64,000 nt of DNA from Pleomorphomonas sp. T1.2MG-36 (GCF_950100655.1 NZ_CATNLY010000001.1:124001-188000); one strand, 5' to 3'; positions 1 through 9,308 are shown, numbered from the stretch's first letter. Notes: generated by a model not told the origin, from the sequence alone. Numbers and translations are program-made.

Positions 1-427
1 CTTCGAGATCGAGGCTCGGCAGTGTCATCGCCGCGGCGCGGCGCACCGCCTGCGGCACGGCCGATACTTCGGCATAGTCGGCGATGATCGCGTGATCGGC
101 GCCCAGGAAGCGGACGCGCCAGAGGCCGGCAAAGACGCTCTCGACGATCTCGGCCACCACGCCGTCCGGCAGGGCCACCGTGGCTGCCACTTCGCCCTCG
201 CCGAGGATCTCGTTGAGCAGCAGCTTCTCGTCGTCGCTCAGAGGGGCGAGGTCGAACAGCAGGCCGGGCGCTGTCGCGGTCTGCCGTTCAAGCGCTGCCG
301 CCATGTCCGGAAGAAGACGTGCGACACTGGGGCAGCGGGCAATCAGCACCTCGGCGTCGGACGTCGCCAGGAAGGCGAGGGTACCGGTACCCGTGGTTCG
401 GCCGGTTGTCGGAAGATCCGTCGTCAT
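1..427 (-). CDS. hupH: HupH/HyaF-type hydrogenase maturation protein (partial, runs off left edge)
   Basis: The ATG is at 427 and the frame stays open to the window edge, giving about 142 residues from the N-terminus; the C-terminal half lies outside. The translated sequence (residues such as LLNEILGEGEVAATV and the Trp-Arg-Val-Arg-Phe segment) fits the HupH/HyaF family, accessory proteins for uptake [NiFe]-hydrogenase assembly, thought to act on the small subunit or its Fe-S clusters. The start codon overlaps the hupG stop as ATGA, so the two are translationally coupled. The family assignment rests on sequence and position; the exact biochemical role is not settled for the family. Confidence 0.85.
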   Translation of the reverse strand, partial: MTTDLPTTGRTTGTGTLAFLATSDAEVLIARCPSVARLLPDMAAALERQTATAPGLLFDLAPLSDDEKLLLNEILGEGEVAATVALPDGVVAEIVESVFAGLWRVRFLGADHAIIADYAEVSAVPQAVRRAAAMTLPSLDLE

Positions 428-864
428 GCCTCGTCCCTCCGGGCATTTGCAGTGATCGCGATGCGGCTCGGAGCGGCAAATGCCGGTGCGTCCTCCCTGA
501 GCGCTGCTTCGAGACGGTCGAGATATTCGACCCAGTCGCGAATGCGAGGCAATACATCGAGTACCGTTTGGCCCCGCAGTACGACCAACGATGGAAAAAC
601 CTCGACTCGACAGCGAGCCTTCAGCGCCGCCTCGGCCGAGCGGTCGATCACGCCCGCCCGAAAGCGACCATGGAAGGCGGACAGCAGTTCCGGCAGCACC
701 ACGGCAACGTCGCCGCTGTCGCTCCGCTGGTCGGGGTCGCCAGTGAAGAACAGCAGCGCATGGTCCGGCTCGCCGGCAGCAGGCGCCAGGAAGGCGTCGA
801 ATGTATCGACGTCGATGGTCGGCAAGCCGTGGCGGCTTGCGAGAGCGGCGATCAATGCGGACAT
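424..864 (-). CDS. hupG: HupG/HyaE thioredoxin-fold hydrogenase chaperone
   Basis: A 146-residue protein of the HupG/HyaE family. It is thioredoxin-like in fold but has no CXXC redox pair (the equivalent stretch reads DHALLFFTGDPDQRS), as usual for this family. HyaE homologues bind the Tat signal peptide of the hydrogenase small subunit and hold it back until assembly is finished. The gene starts 10 nt after the upstream glycosyltransferase gene and ends in a 4-nt overlap with hupH. It therefore belongs to the hydrogenase transcript. Confidence 0.85.
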   Translation of the reverse strand: MSALIAALASRHGLPTIDVDTFDAFLAPAAGEPDHALLFFTGDPDQRSDSGDVAVVLPELLSAFHGRFRAGVIDRSAEAALKARCRVEVFPSLVVLRGQTVLDVLPRIRDWVEYLDRLEAALREDAPAFAAPSRIAITANARRDEA

Positions 865-874
865 GGATTTGGCC

Positions 875-1699
875 TCACAGCCCCTTCAAGCGAGCGATGA
901 TGTAACGACCGACGCCGCGCGCCTGACGCCACGGCGTAAGGAGATAGTTCTCGGCGGCGATTCCAAAGTCGCTTTCACCTTCGGCGTTGCGAAGTGCCGG
1001 AATCGTCGGAAACAGGTCGGCCATGGACTCGAGGCGAACCCGCGTCCCCTTGATCCGGTTGGATACGTTGCCGCCGTGGACCACCTGCAACCAGGCCGGA
1101 CGTCCTTCGAGCTGTCGGACCGGCGCCAATCGGGCGATGTTGACGTGAATCTCGCCCCAAATGGTCCGGGCGTCGAGCGCCATCGGCTCCAGGAGCGAGG
1201 CGAAGGGATTTTTGCGATCGACAATCCGATAGAGGCTCGGCGCGGTGCCGGCCGCCGACAGGATTGCGCCGTTTGGAAAGTTGAAAACCTGGGCGGTCCC
1301 AGCTCGCGCCGCTTCGCGGAGCCGGGCGACATGGTCGACGGCCAGAATGTCGTCACTGTCGAGGCGGGTGGTCAGCAGCCAGTCGCAGTCGGCATATCGA
1401 GGCAGAACGGCCGGAATGATCTCCGGCATCATGAAGAGATCGGTGAACTCGGCGTGAAATGGAAACACCTTCTGAAGGTCGACGATCACCTGCTTGAACT
1501 CGGCGGGCGTCTCCCGATCGAAGAAGATCACCCAGTCGAAATCCGTTTCCGTCTGCCGTGCGACGCTCGGCAGGCAGTAGTCGCGGAACAGGCGAAACCG
1601 ATCGGCCAACCATCCCGGTTGCGAGCGGAGGTAGAGTTCCCGCCCCGGCGAAGGCACGTTGAAGCGTGTTAGGAAAACATGCTTGATCCTGGCACTCAT
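875..1699 (-). CDS. putative glycosyltransferase (PF11316 rhamnosyltransferase-like) embedded in hup genes
   Basis: This 274-residue protein has the signatures of the putative rhamnosyltransferase family: an N-terminal HVFLTRFNVPSPG segment, DFDWVIFFD around residue 54, and the acidic motif LLTTRLDSDD around residue 110, which resembles the metal/nucleotide-sugar binding DXD of GT-A folds. There is no signal peptide or membrane segment, so it is probably cytosolic. It lies between hupF and hupG, 91 nt after hupF and 10 nt before hupG, where known hup operons have no glycosyltransferase. The ATG at 1699 follows a GAGGA element. Substrate is unknown; a link to hydrogenase maturation is only positional. 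Confidence 0.7.
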   Translation of the reverse strand: MSARIKHVFLTRFNVPSPGRELYLRSQPGWLADRFRLFRDYCLPSVARQTETDFDWVIFFDRETPAEFKQVIVDLQKVFPFHAEFTDLFMMPEIIPAVLPRYADCDWLLTTRLDSDDILAVDHVARLREAARAGTAQVFNFPNGAILSAAGTAPSLYRIVDRKNPFASLLEPMALDARTIWGEIHVNIARLAPVRQLEGRPAWLQVVHGGNVSNRIKGTRVRLESMADLFPTIPALRNAEGESDFGIAAENYLLTPWRQARGVGRYIIARLKGL

Positions 1700-1790
1700 A
1701 CTGACTCGTCCTCGGTGCTTCGCAGATACTGGACGGGACGGTTTGCCCGGCCGGTGCCCTTGCTATCGTACGACTTCTCGACTGGCGATC

Positions 1791-2084
1791 TCACTTCCTG
1801 AGATGAACAGGCAGTTCCGGTTCGCGGTCCATGAGATCGGCGAAAAGATGCTCGAAGGGGCGCCCCTCGGCAGCCGCCGCGAGGCCATCGAGCGCCAGGC
1901 TGATCGCCTCGGCCTCCGCGTCGTCAAGCACGCGAATGGCGCTGTCGAGGTGCACGAGCAACCGGGCTCCGGGCGCCTGCCTGCCGACCAGCAGCGTCGA
2001 GACCCGCCGCGTCTCGCCGTGCCATTCGCAGAGAGCGGAAAAGTCGTCGCCATCGACGACGGTCATGGGCAGGCCAAGGCACAT
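1791..2084 (-). CDS. hupF: HupF, HypC-family hydrogenase chaperone
   Basis: A 97-residue HypC/HupF-family protein. It starts with MCLGLPM, carrying the essential Cys2 that in HypC contacts the iron atom and the large-subunit precursor during Fe(CN)2CO insertion. HupF paralogues of HypC are dedicated to uptake hydrogenase and protect the large subunit under oxygen. The C-terminal extension (PFEHLFADLMDREPEL) is longer than in classical HypC, which favours HupF. It lies 12 nt after hupD. No hupE (nickel permease) is found between hupD and hupF. Confidence 0.88.
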   Translation of the reverse strand: MCLGLPMTVVDGDDFSALCEWHGETRRVSTLLVGRQAPGARLLVHLDSAIRVLDDAEAEAISLALDGLAAAAEGRPFEHLFADLMDREPELPVHLRK

Positions 2085-2096
2085 GGTTCGGCTCCC

Positions 2097-2660
2097 TCAG
2101 CCAGCGGCACGCGGCCGTTCGTAGGCGGCCCGATCGATGTCGTTGGCGAGCAGGCCGCCCTCCGGAGGAAGGGAAACCGCGCGCCGGACCGGAGGCACGC
2201 CCCAGTCCGAGAGTATGTCGACCGCACGGGCGATCGCCGGCTCGATGCTGGCGGCGACCGGAGCGGTCAGTGGCCCACCCCAGTCCTCAAGGTCGAGCGG
2301 CTGACAGCCGATCAGGGCGATATCGCCGGGATAGTGCCCCATCAGGTCGGCGGCGGAAAGAACTTCCTGAAAGCCGGTCTGATGCAGGCTCATCTTCTTG
2401 GCGCCGGTAAATTTCGGCACCTCGTCGCCGCGCACCACCTTCAGCGTGCCGGGGGCAAGGCCATAGTCGATGGCGTCGAATACCAGAAGGCGCTCCACCT
2501 CCGTGACGCGATTGACGAGGTAGAGACCTTGTGTGCCTCCGTCGAGCAGCTCGACGCCGTCGGCCATGGAATAGAGCCGGTGAAAGGCTTCGACCGCGCG
2601 AACGCCGAAACCCTCGTCGGCCCAGAGGATGTTGCCGATTCCCAAGACCAGTACGCTCAT
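2097..2660 (-). CDS. hupD: HupD hydrogenase maturation endopeptidase
   Basis: A 187-residue Ni-dependent endopeptidase of family M52. The N-terminal motif LGIGNILWADEGFGVRAVE contains the conserved Glu that, with downstream Asp (DAIDYG) and His (SLHQTGFQE), binds nickel of the precursor. It removes the C-terminal tail of HupL after nickel insertion; HupL here indeed carries a 15-residue tail after its last ligand motif. The ATG at 2660 lies 5 nt after the hupC stop; an in-frame upstream extension would run into hupC and was not used. Confidence 0.9.
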   Translation of the reverse strand: MSVLVLGIGNILWADEGFGVRAVEAFHRLYSMADGVELLDGGTQGLYLVNRVTEVERLLVFDAIDYGLAPGTLKVVRGDEVPKFTGAKKMSLHQTGFQEVLSAADLMGHYPGDIALIGCQPLDLEDWGGPLTAPVAASIEPAIARAVDILSDWGVPPVRRAVSLPPEGGLLANDIDRAAYERPRAAG

Positions 2661-2665
2661 GCCGC

Positions 2666-3397
2666 TCAGCCCTCGCGCTCGTCGCGGAACTGCCGCTCGC
2701 CGGAGATCATGGTGGAGATCATGGTCTGACGGCTCATGATGTCCTCGCGCACCGCCGCGTAGATATGGACGATGGCAAAGATGACGATCACCCACATGCC
2801 GAGATGGTGCAGCGTGTGGACATCCTGAGAGTTCGGCCAGATGTCGAACACCCAGCCGAACACCTTGGCCTGCCAGCTATCGCGACCGGCCCCCTCGGAG
2901 TAGAGCGCAAACCCGGTGATGATCATGCCGAGGTTGAACAGCGTGAACATCGCAAACATGGCCGTGTGGGCAAGCGGGTTATGGCCAATGTACTTGTAGG
3001 GCTCCTTTTCGAGGAACAGGTACCAGCGCGCCTCGCGGATGACCCCCTTCCACCATGCCTTCTCCCATACCGGCAAGTAGAAGATCTGGCGGGAGTATTT
3101 GTTGCCCCAGAACGTCCACAGGATGCGGGCGAGGAAGGCGACGGCCAGCACCTGTCCGGCGGCGAAATGGGCGAAGCGGATGTAGCCGAACAGGAAGCTG
3201 CCCGAGGCTTCGCCCGGCATGGTCGGTGGCGGCGAACCGATGAAATAGCCGGTCACCGCCAGAATGGTGATGCAGAGGGCGTTGCCCCAATGCCAGAGGC
3301 GCACCGGCGCCTCGTAGACATAGATGGACGGGCCGGCGACGATGACGTCGTCGGTGGCGTCCATCACGCCGGTGAGCATCTTCGCGTCATGTGCCAT
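2666..3397 (-). CDS. hupC: HupC, b-type cytochrome subunit of uptake hydrogenase
   Basis: A 243-residue integral membrane cytochrome b of the HyaC/HupC family. Four hydrophobic helices are visible (about residues 35-55, 77-97, 145-165 and 195-218), with heme-ligand histidines in RLWHWGNAL, FAHFAAG and LHHLGMW. It anchors the HupSL dimer to the periplasmic face of the membrane and passes electrons from hydrogen to quinone. It starts 10 nt after hupL and is followed 5 nt later by hupD. Confidence 0.92.
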   Translation of the reverse strand: MAHDAKMLTGVMDATDDVIVAGPSIYVYEAPVRLWHWGNALCITILAVTGYFIGSPPPTMPGEASGSFLFGYIRFAHFAAGQVLAVAFLARILWTFWGNKYSRQIFYLPVWEKAWWKGVIREARWYLFLEKEPYKYIGHNPLAHTAMFAMFTLFNLGMIITGFALYSEGAGRDSWQAKVFGWVFDIWPNSQDVHTLHHLGMWVIVIFAIVHIYAAVREDIMSRQTMISTMISGERQFRDEREG

Positions 3398-3407
3398 GGC
3401 GTTGCCC

Positions 3408-5198
3408 TCAGCGGACGGTGACGGTTGCCATGTCCTGGCCGTCTTCGCTCATCACGTGGGTCGAGCAGGCGAGGCATGGATCGAAGGAATGCAGCGTCCT
3501 CAGGATCTCCAACGGCTTTTCGGGATCGGCCATCGGCGTGTCGAGCAGCGCCGCTTCGAAGGCACCGATGTTCCCCTCGGGGTCGCGCGGCGAGCCGTTC
3601 CAGGTGGTGGGCACAACGGCCTGATAGTTGTCGATCTTGCCATCCTTGATCTTGATCCAGTGGCCGAGCGCGCCGCGCGGCGCTTCGGTGAAGCCGACGC
3701 CCTTCGCCTCCTTCGGCCAGGTATCCGGCGTCCACTTGTCGGTGTTGGCGGTCGAAAGGTCGCCGGCTTTGATCGTGGCGACCAGCTTGTCCTGGAAATA
3801 GCGCAGCTGACGGGCGGCCCATTGGCATTCGAGCGCCCGCGCCGCGGTGCGGCCGAGCGTCGAGAACAGCGCGGTGAGCGGCAGGCCGAGGTCGGTGAGC
3901 AGCTTGTCGACCGGCTCCTTGAATTCGGGTTTGCCCTGGGCGTAGCCGATGACGTAGCGGGCGAGCGGGCCCACCTCGACCGCATGACCCTTCCAGCGCG
4001 GTGACTTGATGAAGGAGTATTTCGCCGCCTCGTCCAGAGCCTCGATGTTGGTCTTGGTCCCGCGCGCGTTGGGGCCAAGCTCGAAGTGCGGCTCGGTGAT
4101 GCCGTCCCAGGGATGCAGCCCCTTGGTCTCGTCGGGATACTTGTACCAGGAGTGGGTGACGAACTCCTGCACTTCGTCCGGGTTGCCGAGGTCGATCGGG
4201 TGGATCTCGTCGAGCTTGCCGTTGAGGATGACGCCGCGCGGCAGCTTCAGCGACGCTTCGGAATAGTCGTTGGCATGCTCGGGGATGTCGCCGTAGCTCA
4301 TCACCGAGGTCGACGACAGGCCACCGCCATGCAGCCAGTCCTTGTAGAAGGAGCCGATGGCCTTGAGGTCCGGCAGATAGACCTGTTCCGTGAAGGCGAT
4401 GGCCTGATCGATGATCGACGAGACGAGGTTGAGCCGCTCCATGTTGATGGCACCGACGGCGCCAGTGCCGTCCACGTTGATCGGCGACGGAACGCCACCC
4501 ACCAGCCAGTTGGGATGCGGGTTCTTGCCGCCATAGACGGTGTGGATCTTGACGATCTCCTTCTGGAAATCGAGCGCTTCCAGATAGTGGGCGACCGCCA
4601 TCAGGTTGGCTTCCGGCGGCAGCTTGTAAGCCGCATGCCCCCAGTAGCCGTTCTTGAACGGACCGAGCTGCCCGCTTTCCACGAACTTCTTGAGGCGTCC
4701 CTGCAGGTCACGGAAATAGCCGGGCGAGGACAGCGGCCAATCGGAGATCGATTGGGCAAGCGCGCTGGTCGCCTTGGGATCGGCGGACAGCGCCGATACC
4801 ACGTCCACCCAGTCGAGGGCGTGCAGGTGGTAGAAGTGGACGAGATGGTCGTGCACCTGCAGCGTCAGCTGCATGATGTTGCGGATCGAGTTGGCGTTTT
4901 CGGGGATGGTGATGCCGAGCGCGTTTTCGACGGCTCGTACCGATGTCAGGGCATGCGTGCCTGTGCAGACGCCGCAGATGCGCTCGGTGAAGGCCCAGGC
5001 GTCGCGCGGATCCCGACCTTTCAGGATAACCTCGATGCCCCGCCACATGGTGCCGGTGGAGACGGCGTTGCGGATGACGTTGTCGGCGTCGACGTTCACC
5101 TCGACGCGCATGTGGCCCTCGATGCGCGTGACCGGATCGACGACGATGCGACGGCCGGCATTGTCGAGCTTGAAGCCGTTGGGGGTTTCGATACCCAT
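3408..5198 (-). CDS. hupL: HupL, [NiFe] uptake hydrogenase large subunit
   Basis: A 596-residue catalytic subunit. Nickel/iron ligands are present in [10 protein letters not shown] (Cys75, Cys78) and in DPCLACSTH near the C-terminus (Cys575, Cys578). The 15 residues after His581 ([15 protein letters not shown]) are the tail expected to be cleaved by HupD. This is the pattern of group 1 membrane-bound hydrogenases, which oxidise hydrogen in the periplasm and recycle hydrogen made by nitrogenase or taken from outside. It has no signal peptide and would be co-exported with HupS through Tat. It starts 60 nt after hupS. Confidence 0.96.
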   Translation of the reverse strand: MGIETPNGFKLDNAGRRIVVDPVTRIEGHMRVEVNVDADNVIRNAVSTGTMWRGIEVILKGRDPRDAWAFTERICGVCTGTHALTSVRAVENALGITIPENANSIRNIMQLTLQVHDHLVHFYHLHALDWVDVVSALSADPKATSALAQSISDWPLSSPGYFRDLQGRLKKFVESGQLGPFKNGYWGHAAYKLPPEANLMAVAHYLEALDFQKEIVKIHTVYGGKNPHPNWLVGGVPSPINVDGTGAVGAINMERLNLVSSIIDQAIAFTEQVYLPDLKAIGSFYKDWLHGGGLSSTSVMSYGDIPEHANDYSEASLKLPRGVILNGKLDEIHPIDLGNPDEVQEFVTHSWYKYPDETKGLHPWDGITEPHFELGPNARGTKTNIEALDEAAKYSFIKSPRWKGHAVEVGPLARYVIGYAQGKPEFKEPVDKLLTDLGLPLTALFSTLGRTAARALECQWAARQLRYFQDKLVATIKAGDLSTANTDKWTPDTWPKEAKGVGFTEAPRGALGHWIKIKDGKIDNYQAVVPTTWNGSPRDPEGNIGAFEAALLDTPMADPEKPLEILRTLHSFDPCLACSTHVMSEDGQDMATVTVR

Positions 5199-5258
5199 GG
5201 AAAACTGTCCCGTTCGTGAGAAGGCCGGCGGGGCGCAGGACGCCCGCGCGCCGGGCTG

Positions 5259-6356
5259 TTACTGCTGCTCGTGGCGACGGTGATGATCGTGCTTGCTGGT
5301 CAGCCGCTTGACGGCGGTCGCCGCCGTGTGCACCGCCACGCCAGCCACCACGACGCCGGCTGCGGTGAGGCCGATCTTGTCGGCTGTCGCCTCGACGCCG
5401 AACTGCCGGATGGTGGTCAAGCGGTCGTAGAATGACCCCTTGTCCCAGAAGCCCTCTTCCGAACAGCCGATGCAGCCATGACCCGACTGGATGGGGAAGG
5501 AGACACCGCCGTTCCAGCGGACCGTCGAACAGGCGTTGTAGGTGGTCGGCCCCTTGCAGCCCACCTTGTAGAGGCAATAGCCCTTGCGGGCGCTCTCGTC
5601 GTCCCAGCTCTCCACGAACTGGCCGGCGTCAAAATGCGGCCGGCGATAGCACTTGTCGTGAATGCGCTGCGAATAGAACATCTTCGGCCGCCCCTGGCGG
5701 TCGAGCTCGGGCATCTTGCCGAAGGTCAGGATATAGCTGATGACGCCGGTCATGACCTCGGCGATCGGCGGACAGCCGGGCACCTTGATGATCGGCTTGT
5801 CGCGGATCACCTTGTCAATCGGTACCGCCTGCGTCGGATTGGGCTTGGCCGCCTGTACGCAGCCCCAGGAGGCGCATGCGCCCCAGGCGATCACCGCCAT
5901 GGCGTCGCCGGCCATCTCCTTCAGTTTCTCGACGAACGGTCGGCCGCCGTCGATGCAGTACATGCCGTCTTCGTTGAGCGGCGGATTGCCCTCCACGGCG
6001 AGGATGTAGCCGCCTTTGTACTTCTCGCGGGTTTCCTGGAGGATCTCGTCGGCCTGATGGCCGGCGGCGGCCATCAGCGTGTCGTCATAGTCGAGCGAGA
6101 TCATCGACAGGATGACGTCCTTGGCCAGCGGGTGCGCCGAACGGATGAAGCTCTCCGAGCAGCAGGTGCATTCGAGGCCGTGCATCCAAATGACGGGGAT
6201 GCGCGGCTTGGTCTCCAGCGCATGGGCCATCTCGGTGGCGGCCACCGGGCCGAGCCCGAGACTCGCCGCGGTCAGATTGCAGAATTTGACAAAGCTCCGC
6301 CGCGTGATCCCCTGTCTCCGGATCACGTCGTAAAAGGTCTCGGTCGCCGAACCCAT
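5259..6356 (-). CDS. hupS: HupS, [NiFe] uptake hydrogenase small subunit
   Basis: A 365-residue Fe-S subunit. The Tat signal carries RRSFVK at residues 19-24 and ends near AHA (about 46). The proximal cluster ligand motif [10 protein letters not shown] lies at about residues 60-70, with further cluster Cys/His residues downstream ([19 protein letters not shown]). A hydrophobic segment near residues 323-345 ([18 protein letters not shown]) anchors it to the membrane next to HupC, and the tail is His-rich ([10 protein letters not shown]). It is first in the hup transcript; the promoter should lie in the 290 nt before it. No convincing sigma54 -24/-12 element was found there. Confidence 0.95.
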   Translation of the reverse strand: MGSATETFYDVIRRQGITRRSFVKFCNLTAASLGLGPVAATEMAHALETKPRIPVIWMHGLECTCCSESFIRSAHPLAKDVILSMISLDYDDTLMAAAGHQADEILQETREKYKGGYILAVEGNPPLNEDGMYCIDGGRPFVEKLKEMAGDAMAVIAWGACASWGCVQAAKPNPTQAVPIDKVIRDKPIIKVPGCPPIAEVMTGVISYILTFGKMPELDRQGRPKMFYSQRIHDKCYRRPHFDAGQFVESWDDESARKGYCLYKVGCKGPTTYNACSTVRWNGGVSFPIQSGHGCIGCSEEGFWDKGSFYDRLTTIRQFGVEATADKIGLTAAGVVVAGVAVHTAATAVKRLTSKHDHHRRHEQQ

Positions 6357-6496
6357 GCTGTTCCCCCGAATAGCGAACCAATGCCAAAGACCGGGCGCTC
6401 AAGCGTCGGAAACGACGGCTTGCGCCACGACTCGCGAACATTAGCAATCGCTCATGCAGCTTAGTCTTCAGTTCAGAATGGGTCCAGATCACAAAT

Positions 6497-6512
6497 CGTA
6501 GTGATGACTACG
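6497..6512. promoter_or_regulatory. inverted repeat between hupS and the ArsC-like gene (possible operator)
   Basis: A perfect 6-bp inverted repeat with a 4-nt centre, CGTAGT-gatg-ACTACG, lies in the divergent intergenic region, about 141 nt upstream of the hupS ATG and 134 nt upstream of the ATG at 6646. It could bind a dimeric regulator of either gene. The cognate regulator is unknown and chance occurrence is not excluded. Confidence 0.3.
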
Positions 6513-6645
6513 CGAGCCGGGTTTTCGTCGTTGAAATAAAGGCATAGTTTGAAGTTGAGCGGAGAGGATACGTGTCATCTCGTATGAAGCCATGCCCGCT
6601 TCCGGTTTCAAAATGGCGGGCCGAATACAACCAAGAGGTAAAGCG

Positions 6646-7017
6646 ATGCCCATTACCGTCTATGGAATCAAGAACTGCGACACCATGAAAAAGGCCTTTG
6701 CCTGGCTCGATCAGCATGGCGTCGTCTACAGTTTTCACGACTACAAGAAGTCTGGCATCGCCGCCGACAAGCTCGCGACCTGGGTATCGCGTGCCGGGGG
6801 CTGGGAGCACGTGACCAACAAGAGCGGCCTCACGTTTCGAGGCTTGCCCGAAACCACTAAGGCGAGCCTCGACGACCAGCGTGCCATCGCCCTGATGGTC
6901 GAAAAGCCGAGCATGATCCGCCGCCCGATCATCGAGGCTGATGGCGGCAAGTTGATCATCGGCTTTTCGGAGGAGTCATTTACGGCGAGCTTCGATCCGT
7001 CCAACCCTGCGCCGTAG
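6646..7017 (+). CDS. ArsC/Spx-family (YffB-like) protein
   Basis: A 123-residue thioredoxin-fold protein of the ArsC/Spx superfamily. The N-terminus MPITVYGIKNCDTMKKAF has a single active-site Cys at residue 11 in NCDTMKK, as in YffB-type members, which prefer glutathione and are not proven arsenate reductases. A conserved segment MIRRPIIEADG near the C-terminus supports the family. The ATG at 6646 has an AGAGG element 9 nt upstream. It diverges from hupS and converges on the selO-like gene 15 nt away. Confidence 0.85.
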   Translation: MPITVYGIKNCDTMKKAFAWLDQHGVVYSFHDYKKSGIAADKLATWVSRAGGWEHVTNKSGLTFRGLPETTKASLDDQRAIALMVEKPSMIRRPIIEADGGKLIIGFSEESFTASFDPSNPAP

Positions 7018-7032
7018 GCTGGGCAAAGGCCG

Positions 7033-8574
7033 TCAGGTGCCGCAGAAGGTCGCCATCACCCGGTCTTCCGGGTGTGGCGGCAGGGCTAGATCGGCGTCTT
7101 CGGGGCGGTCCTCGAAGGGGCGCGTCACCGCCTGCAGCAGGCGGACGTAGGACGAGCCGTCGCTCCCGTCGATGATGGCGTCGAGTGCCTTTTCCACCTG
7201 ATGGTTGCGGGGAATGATAGCCGGGTTGATCGCCCGCATGTCCGCGGCAGACTCGGCCGGGGATCGGTTGCCTGTCGCGAGTCGCGCCCGCCAGGACGCC
7301 AGCCAGGGTTCAAGGCCGGCATTGCCGCCGAAGAGCGACAGGAGGGCCTCGGTATCCGCGTCGGGATCCGTCAGGTCGGCGAGGCGACGGAAGGCAAGTG
7401 TGAAGTCGGCCTTGCCCATCTGCATCAGGGAGAGCAACCCGGTGACCAACTCTCGGTCTCCGGCGCGCTCCTCGGCAATGCCGAGCTTTGCAAGAAAGCG
7501 CCCGAAGTAGGCCGCCTCGAAATGACCAGCGAAACCGCTCAGGCGCTCCACCACCATCTCCACCGCCTTGTCGCGATCGTCGGAGAGGAGCGGCAGCAGA
7601 CACTCTCCTAGTCGGGCAAGGTTCCATTGGGCGATCTGCGGCTGCCGGCCATAGGCATAACGCCCCTGTCTGTCGATGGAGCTGAGCACCATGCTCGGCT
7701 CATAGGCGTCCAGGAAGGCGCATGGGCCGTAATCGATGGTTTCGCCGGAGATCGCCATGTTGTCGGTATTCATCACCCCATGGATGAAACCGACGGATAG
7801 CCAGAGGGCGATCAACCGGGCTTGCCGCTGGACGACTGCCTCGAAGAGCGCCGCGTAAGGGGCGTCACTGCCGGCAATGTCGGGATAAAGCCGCTCGATC
7901 ACGTAGTCGGCGAGGCGGCGGATGCCATCCACGTCGGAGCGGTGGGCAAAATACTGGAAGGTGCCGACTCGGACATGACTTGCCGCGACACGGGTCAGAA
8001 CGGCGCCTGGAAGGGGCCGCTCGCGCAAAACGGTTTCGCCGGTTGCGACGGCTGCCAGCGATCGGGTCGTCGGGATGCCGAACGCAGCCATCGCTTCGCT
8101 GATCAGATACTCCCGGAGGACCGGTCCGACCGCCGCCTTGCCGTCGCCGCGTCGCGAGAAGGCCGTGCGGCCCGATCCCTTCAATTGCAGATCGAGGCGA
8201 CGGCCATCCCTGGCGATCACTTCGCCAAGCAACACGGCCCGGCCATCGCCGAGCGCCGGCACGAAATGGCCGAACTGATGACCGGCATAGGCGAGGGCGA
8301 TCGGTTCGGCCCCTTCCGGCACGGCAGCTCCCGACAACGCGGCGACACCTTCCGGCGAAGCAAGCGCCTCGGCATCGAGGCCGAGCTCTGCCGCCAGCGT
8401 CGTATTGAGCACCAGCAATCCCGGCGACGGCGCCGGTTCGGGACGTACACGCTCGTAGAAGCGGGGCGGCAGGCGGGCGTAGCTGTTGTCGAAAGCGATT
8501 GCGAGCGGCAAGAACGGCTCCTCGAATCCGGACCGGTGGAACGGTCTTGGCAACGTGGGGCGGTTACCGGACAC
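7033..8574 (-). CDS. selO: SelO family protein adenylyltransferase (YdiU/UPF0061)
   Basis: A 513-residue member of the SelO (YdiU, UPF0061) pseudokinases, which transfer AMP to Ser/Thr/Tyr of target proteins and take part in redox responses. Family landmarks include AIAFDNSYARLP near the N-terminus, AYAGHQFGHFVPALGDGRA, RGDGKAAVGPVLREY and the metal-binding region MNTDNMAISGETIDYGP. Bacterial homologues are about 480-500 residues, so the start could be an internal codon nearer the conserved core. It is cytosolic and monocistronic. Confidence 0.92.
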   Translation of the reverse strand: MSGNRPTLPRPFHRSGFEEPFLPLAIAFDNSYARLPPRFYERVRPEPAPSPGLLVLNTTLAAELGLDAEALASPEGVAALSGAAVPEGAEPIALAYAGHQFGHFVPALGDGRAVLLGEVIARDGRRLDLQLKGSGRTAFSRRGDGKAAVGPVLREYLISEAMAAFGIPTTRSLAAVATGETVLRERPLPGAVLTRVAASHVRVGTFQYFAHRSDVDGIRRLADYVIERLYPDIAGSDAPYAALFEAVVQRQARLIALWLSVGFIHGVMNTDNMAISGETIDYGPCAFLDAYEPSMVLSSIDRQGRYAYGRQPQIAQWNLARLGECLLPLLSDDRDKAVEMVVERLSGFAGHFEAAYFGRFLAKLGIAEERAGDRELVTGLLSLMQMGKADFTLAFRRLADLTDPDADTEALLSLFGGNAGLEPWLASWRARLATGNRSPAESAADMRAINPAIIPRNHQVEKALDAIIDGSDGSSYVRLLQAVTRPFEDRPEDADLALPPHPEDRVMATFCGT

Positions 8575-9308
8575 TTGGCCGGCTCATAGGCATTCTACGT
8601 AGAGTTCTAGATCATCCACTGCAAGGGCCAGCCCGGATATGCACGGATGGCACGCTGGGAGGCTCGGTGTTCGAATAAACTATTACAAGTCAAGATATTA
8701 CGTAAAATTCTGAAACTAAAACTTCAAATTCCAAGCTCGGGCGTTTTTGACAAATTTGTTGAAGAATTCTTTGTATTTCATTGAAAAATATAACAAATAG
8801 CAGTTTGATCTAACCGCGGGAGGATGCCGCCGGGTTGTTGGTTGAAAACTCCAATTGGATTGCCCCAAACAATCGTCGCAGCCGAGTCCCTCGACAAATG
8901 CTCCTACCGATTCTGTGTCTCCGTCTCGATCGTTCGGCAGGGCCTCAAGAAGCCTTTCGACGAGAATCGCCGTTAGCTGACCACAGTCGCCGCGAATCCT
9001 CGGGGTCGTCCAATCAAAGGCGTCGATCTGCCGGAGGAGCCGGTTGCGCGTCGCCGCTATCTTAGGACACCTATGGCTGTGTTGAATCCGCAACAGGGCG
9101 GTCAATCTCGCGAAAACAGAAATCGTTAGGCATAAATTGCCCCTATTCAGCCATAAACGAACCTGACTTTATCGCTGTAAAACAAGCGTGGGAAAGCTTG
9201 GCGGTGGTCGTTGCCAAGCGCCTTCATCCCACGAAGGTTCGTGGGATGGGCGCGATGCTTCGGCATCGCCGACCGGAAAGCGGGCGGGGCGGAACGCCGA
9301 GAGTGAAC
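8575..9308. other. long gap with an AT-rich patch and no confident gene
   Basis: These 734 nt separate the starts of selO and the ExoR-like gene. The stretch from about 8660 to 8810 is clearly AT-rich compared with the rest of the window. A 129-codon minus-strand frame (8716-9105) crosses it but matches nothing I recognise, and its composition changes abruptly at the AT-rich end. The block 8880-9065 has coding-like GC-rich composition without an intact product. A decayed gene or inserted fragment is possible. The ExoR-like gene's promoter must lie near its 3' end. Confidence 0.5.
8716..9105 (-). CDS. doubtful hypothetical protein or gene remnant
   Basis: A 129-codon frame whose first about 90 codons read like ordinary protein (LLRQIDAFDWTTPRIRGDCG, LVERLLEALPNDRDGD) and whose last 35 codons fall in the AT-rich patch (YFSMKYKEFFNKFVKNA). 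No domain, signal or membrane segment is recognised and no good ribosome binding site precedes it. It may be a remnant fused by chance to AT-rich DNA. Confidence 0.15.
   Translation of the reverse strand: MTALLRIQHSHRCPKIAATRNRLLRQIDAFDWTTPRIRGDCGQLTAILVERLLEALPNDRDGDTESVGAFVEGLGCDDCLGQSNWSFQPTTRRHPPAVRSNCYLLYFSMKYKEFFNKFVKNARAWNLKF

Noticed and set aside
6421..6480. possible sigma54 -24/-12 promoter for hupS
   Set aside because: The only candidate on the minus strand has GC instead of GG at -24 and a poor TGGCAC match, so I do not call it.
8640..8700. TTCGAAT resembling the T-loop of a tRNA
   Set aside because: No acceptor stem, anticodon arm or CCA end can be formed around it.
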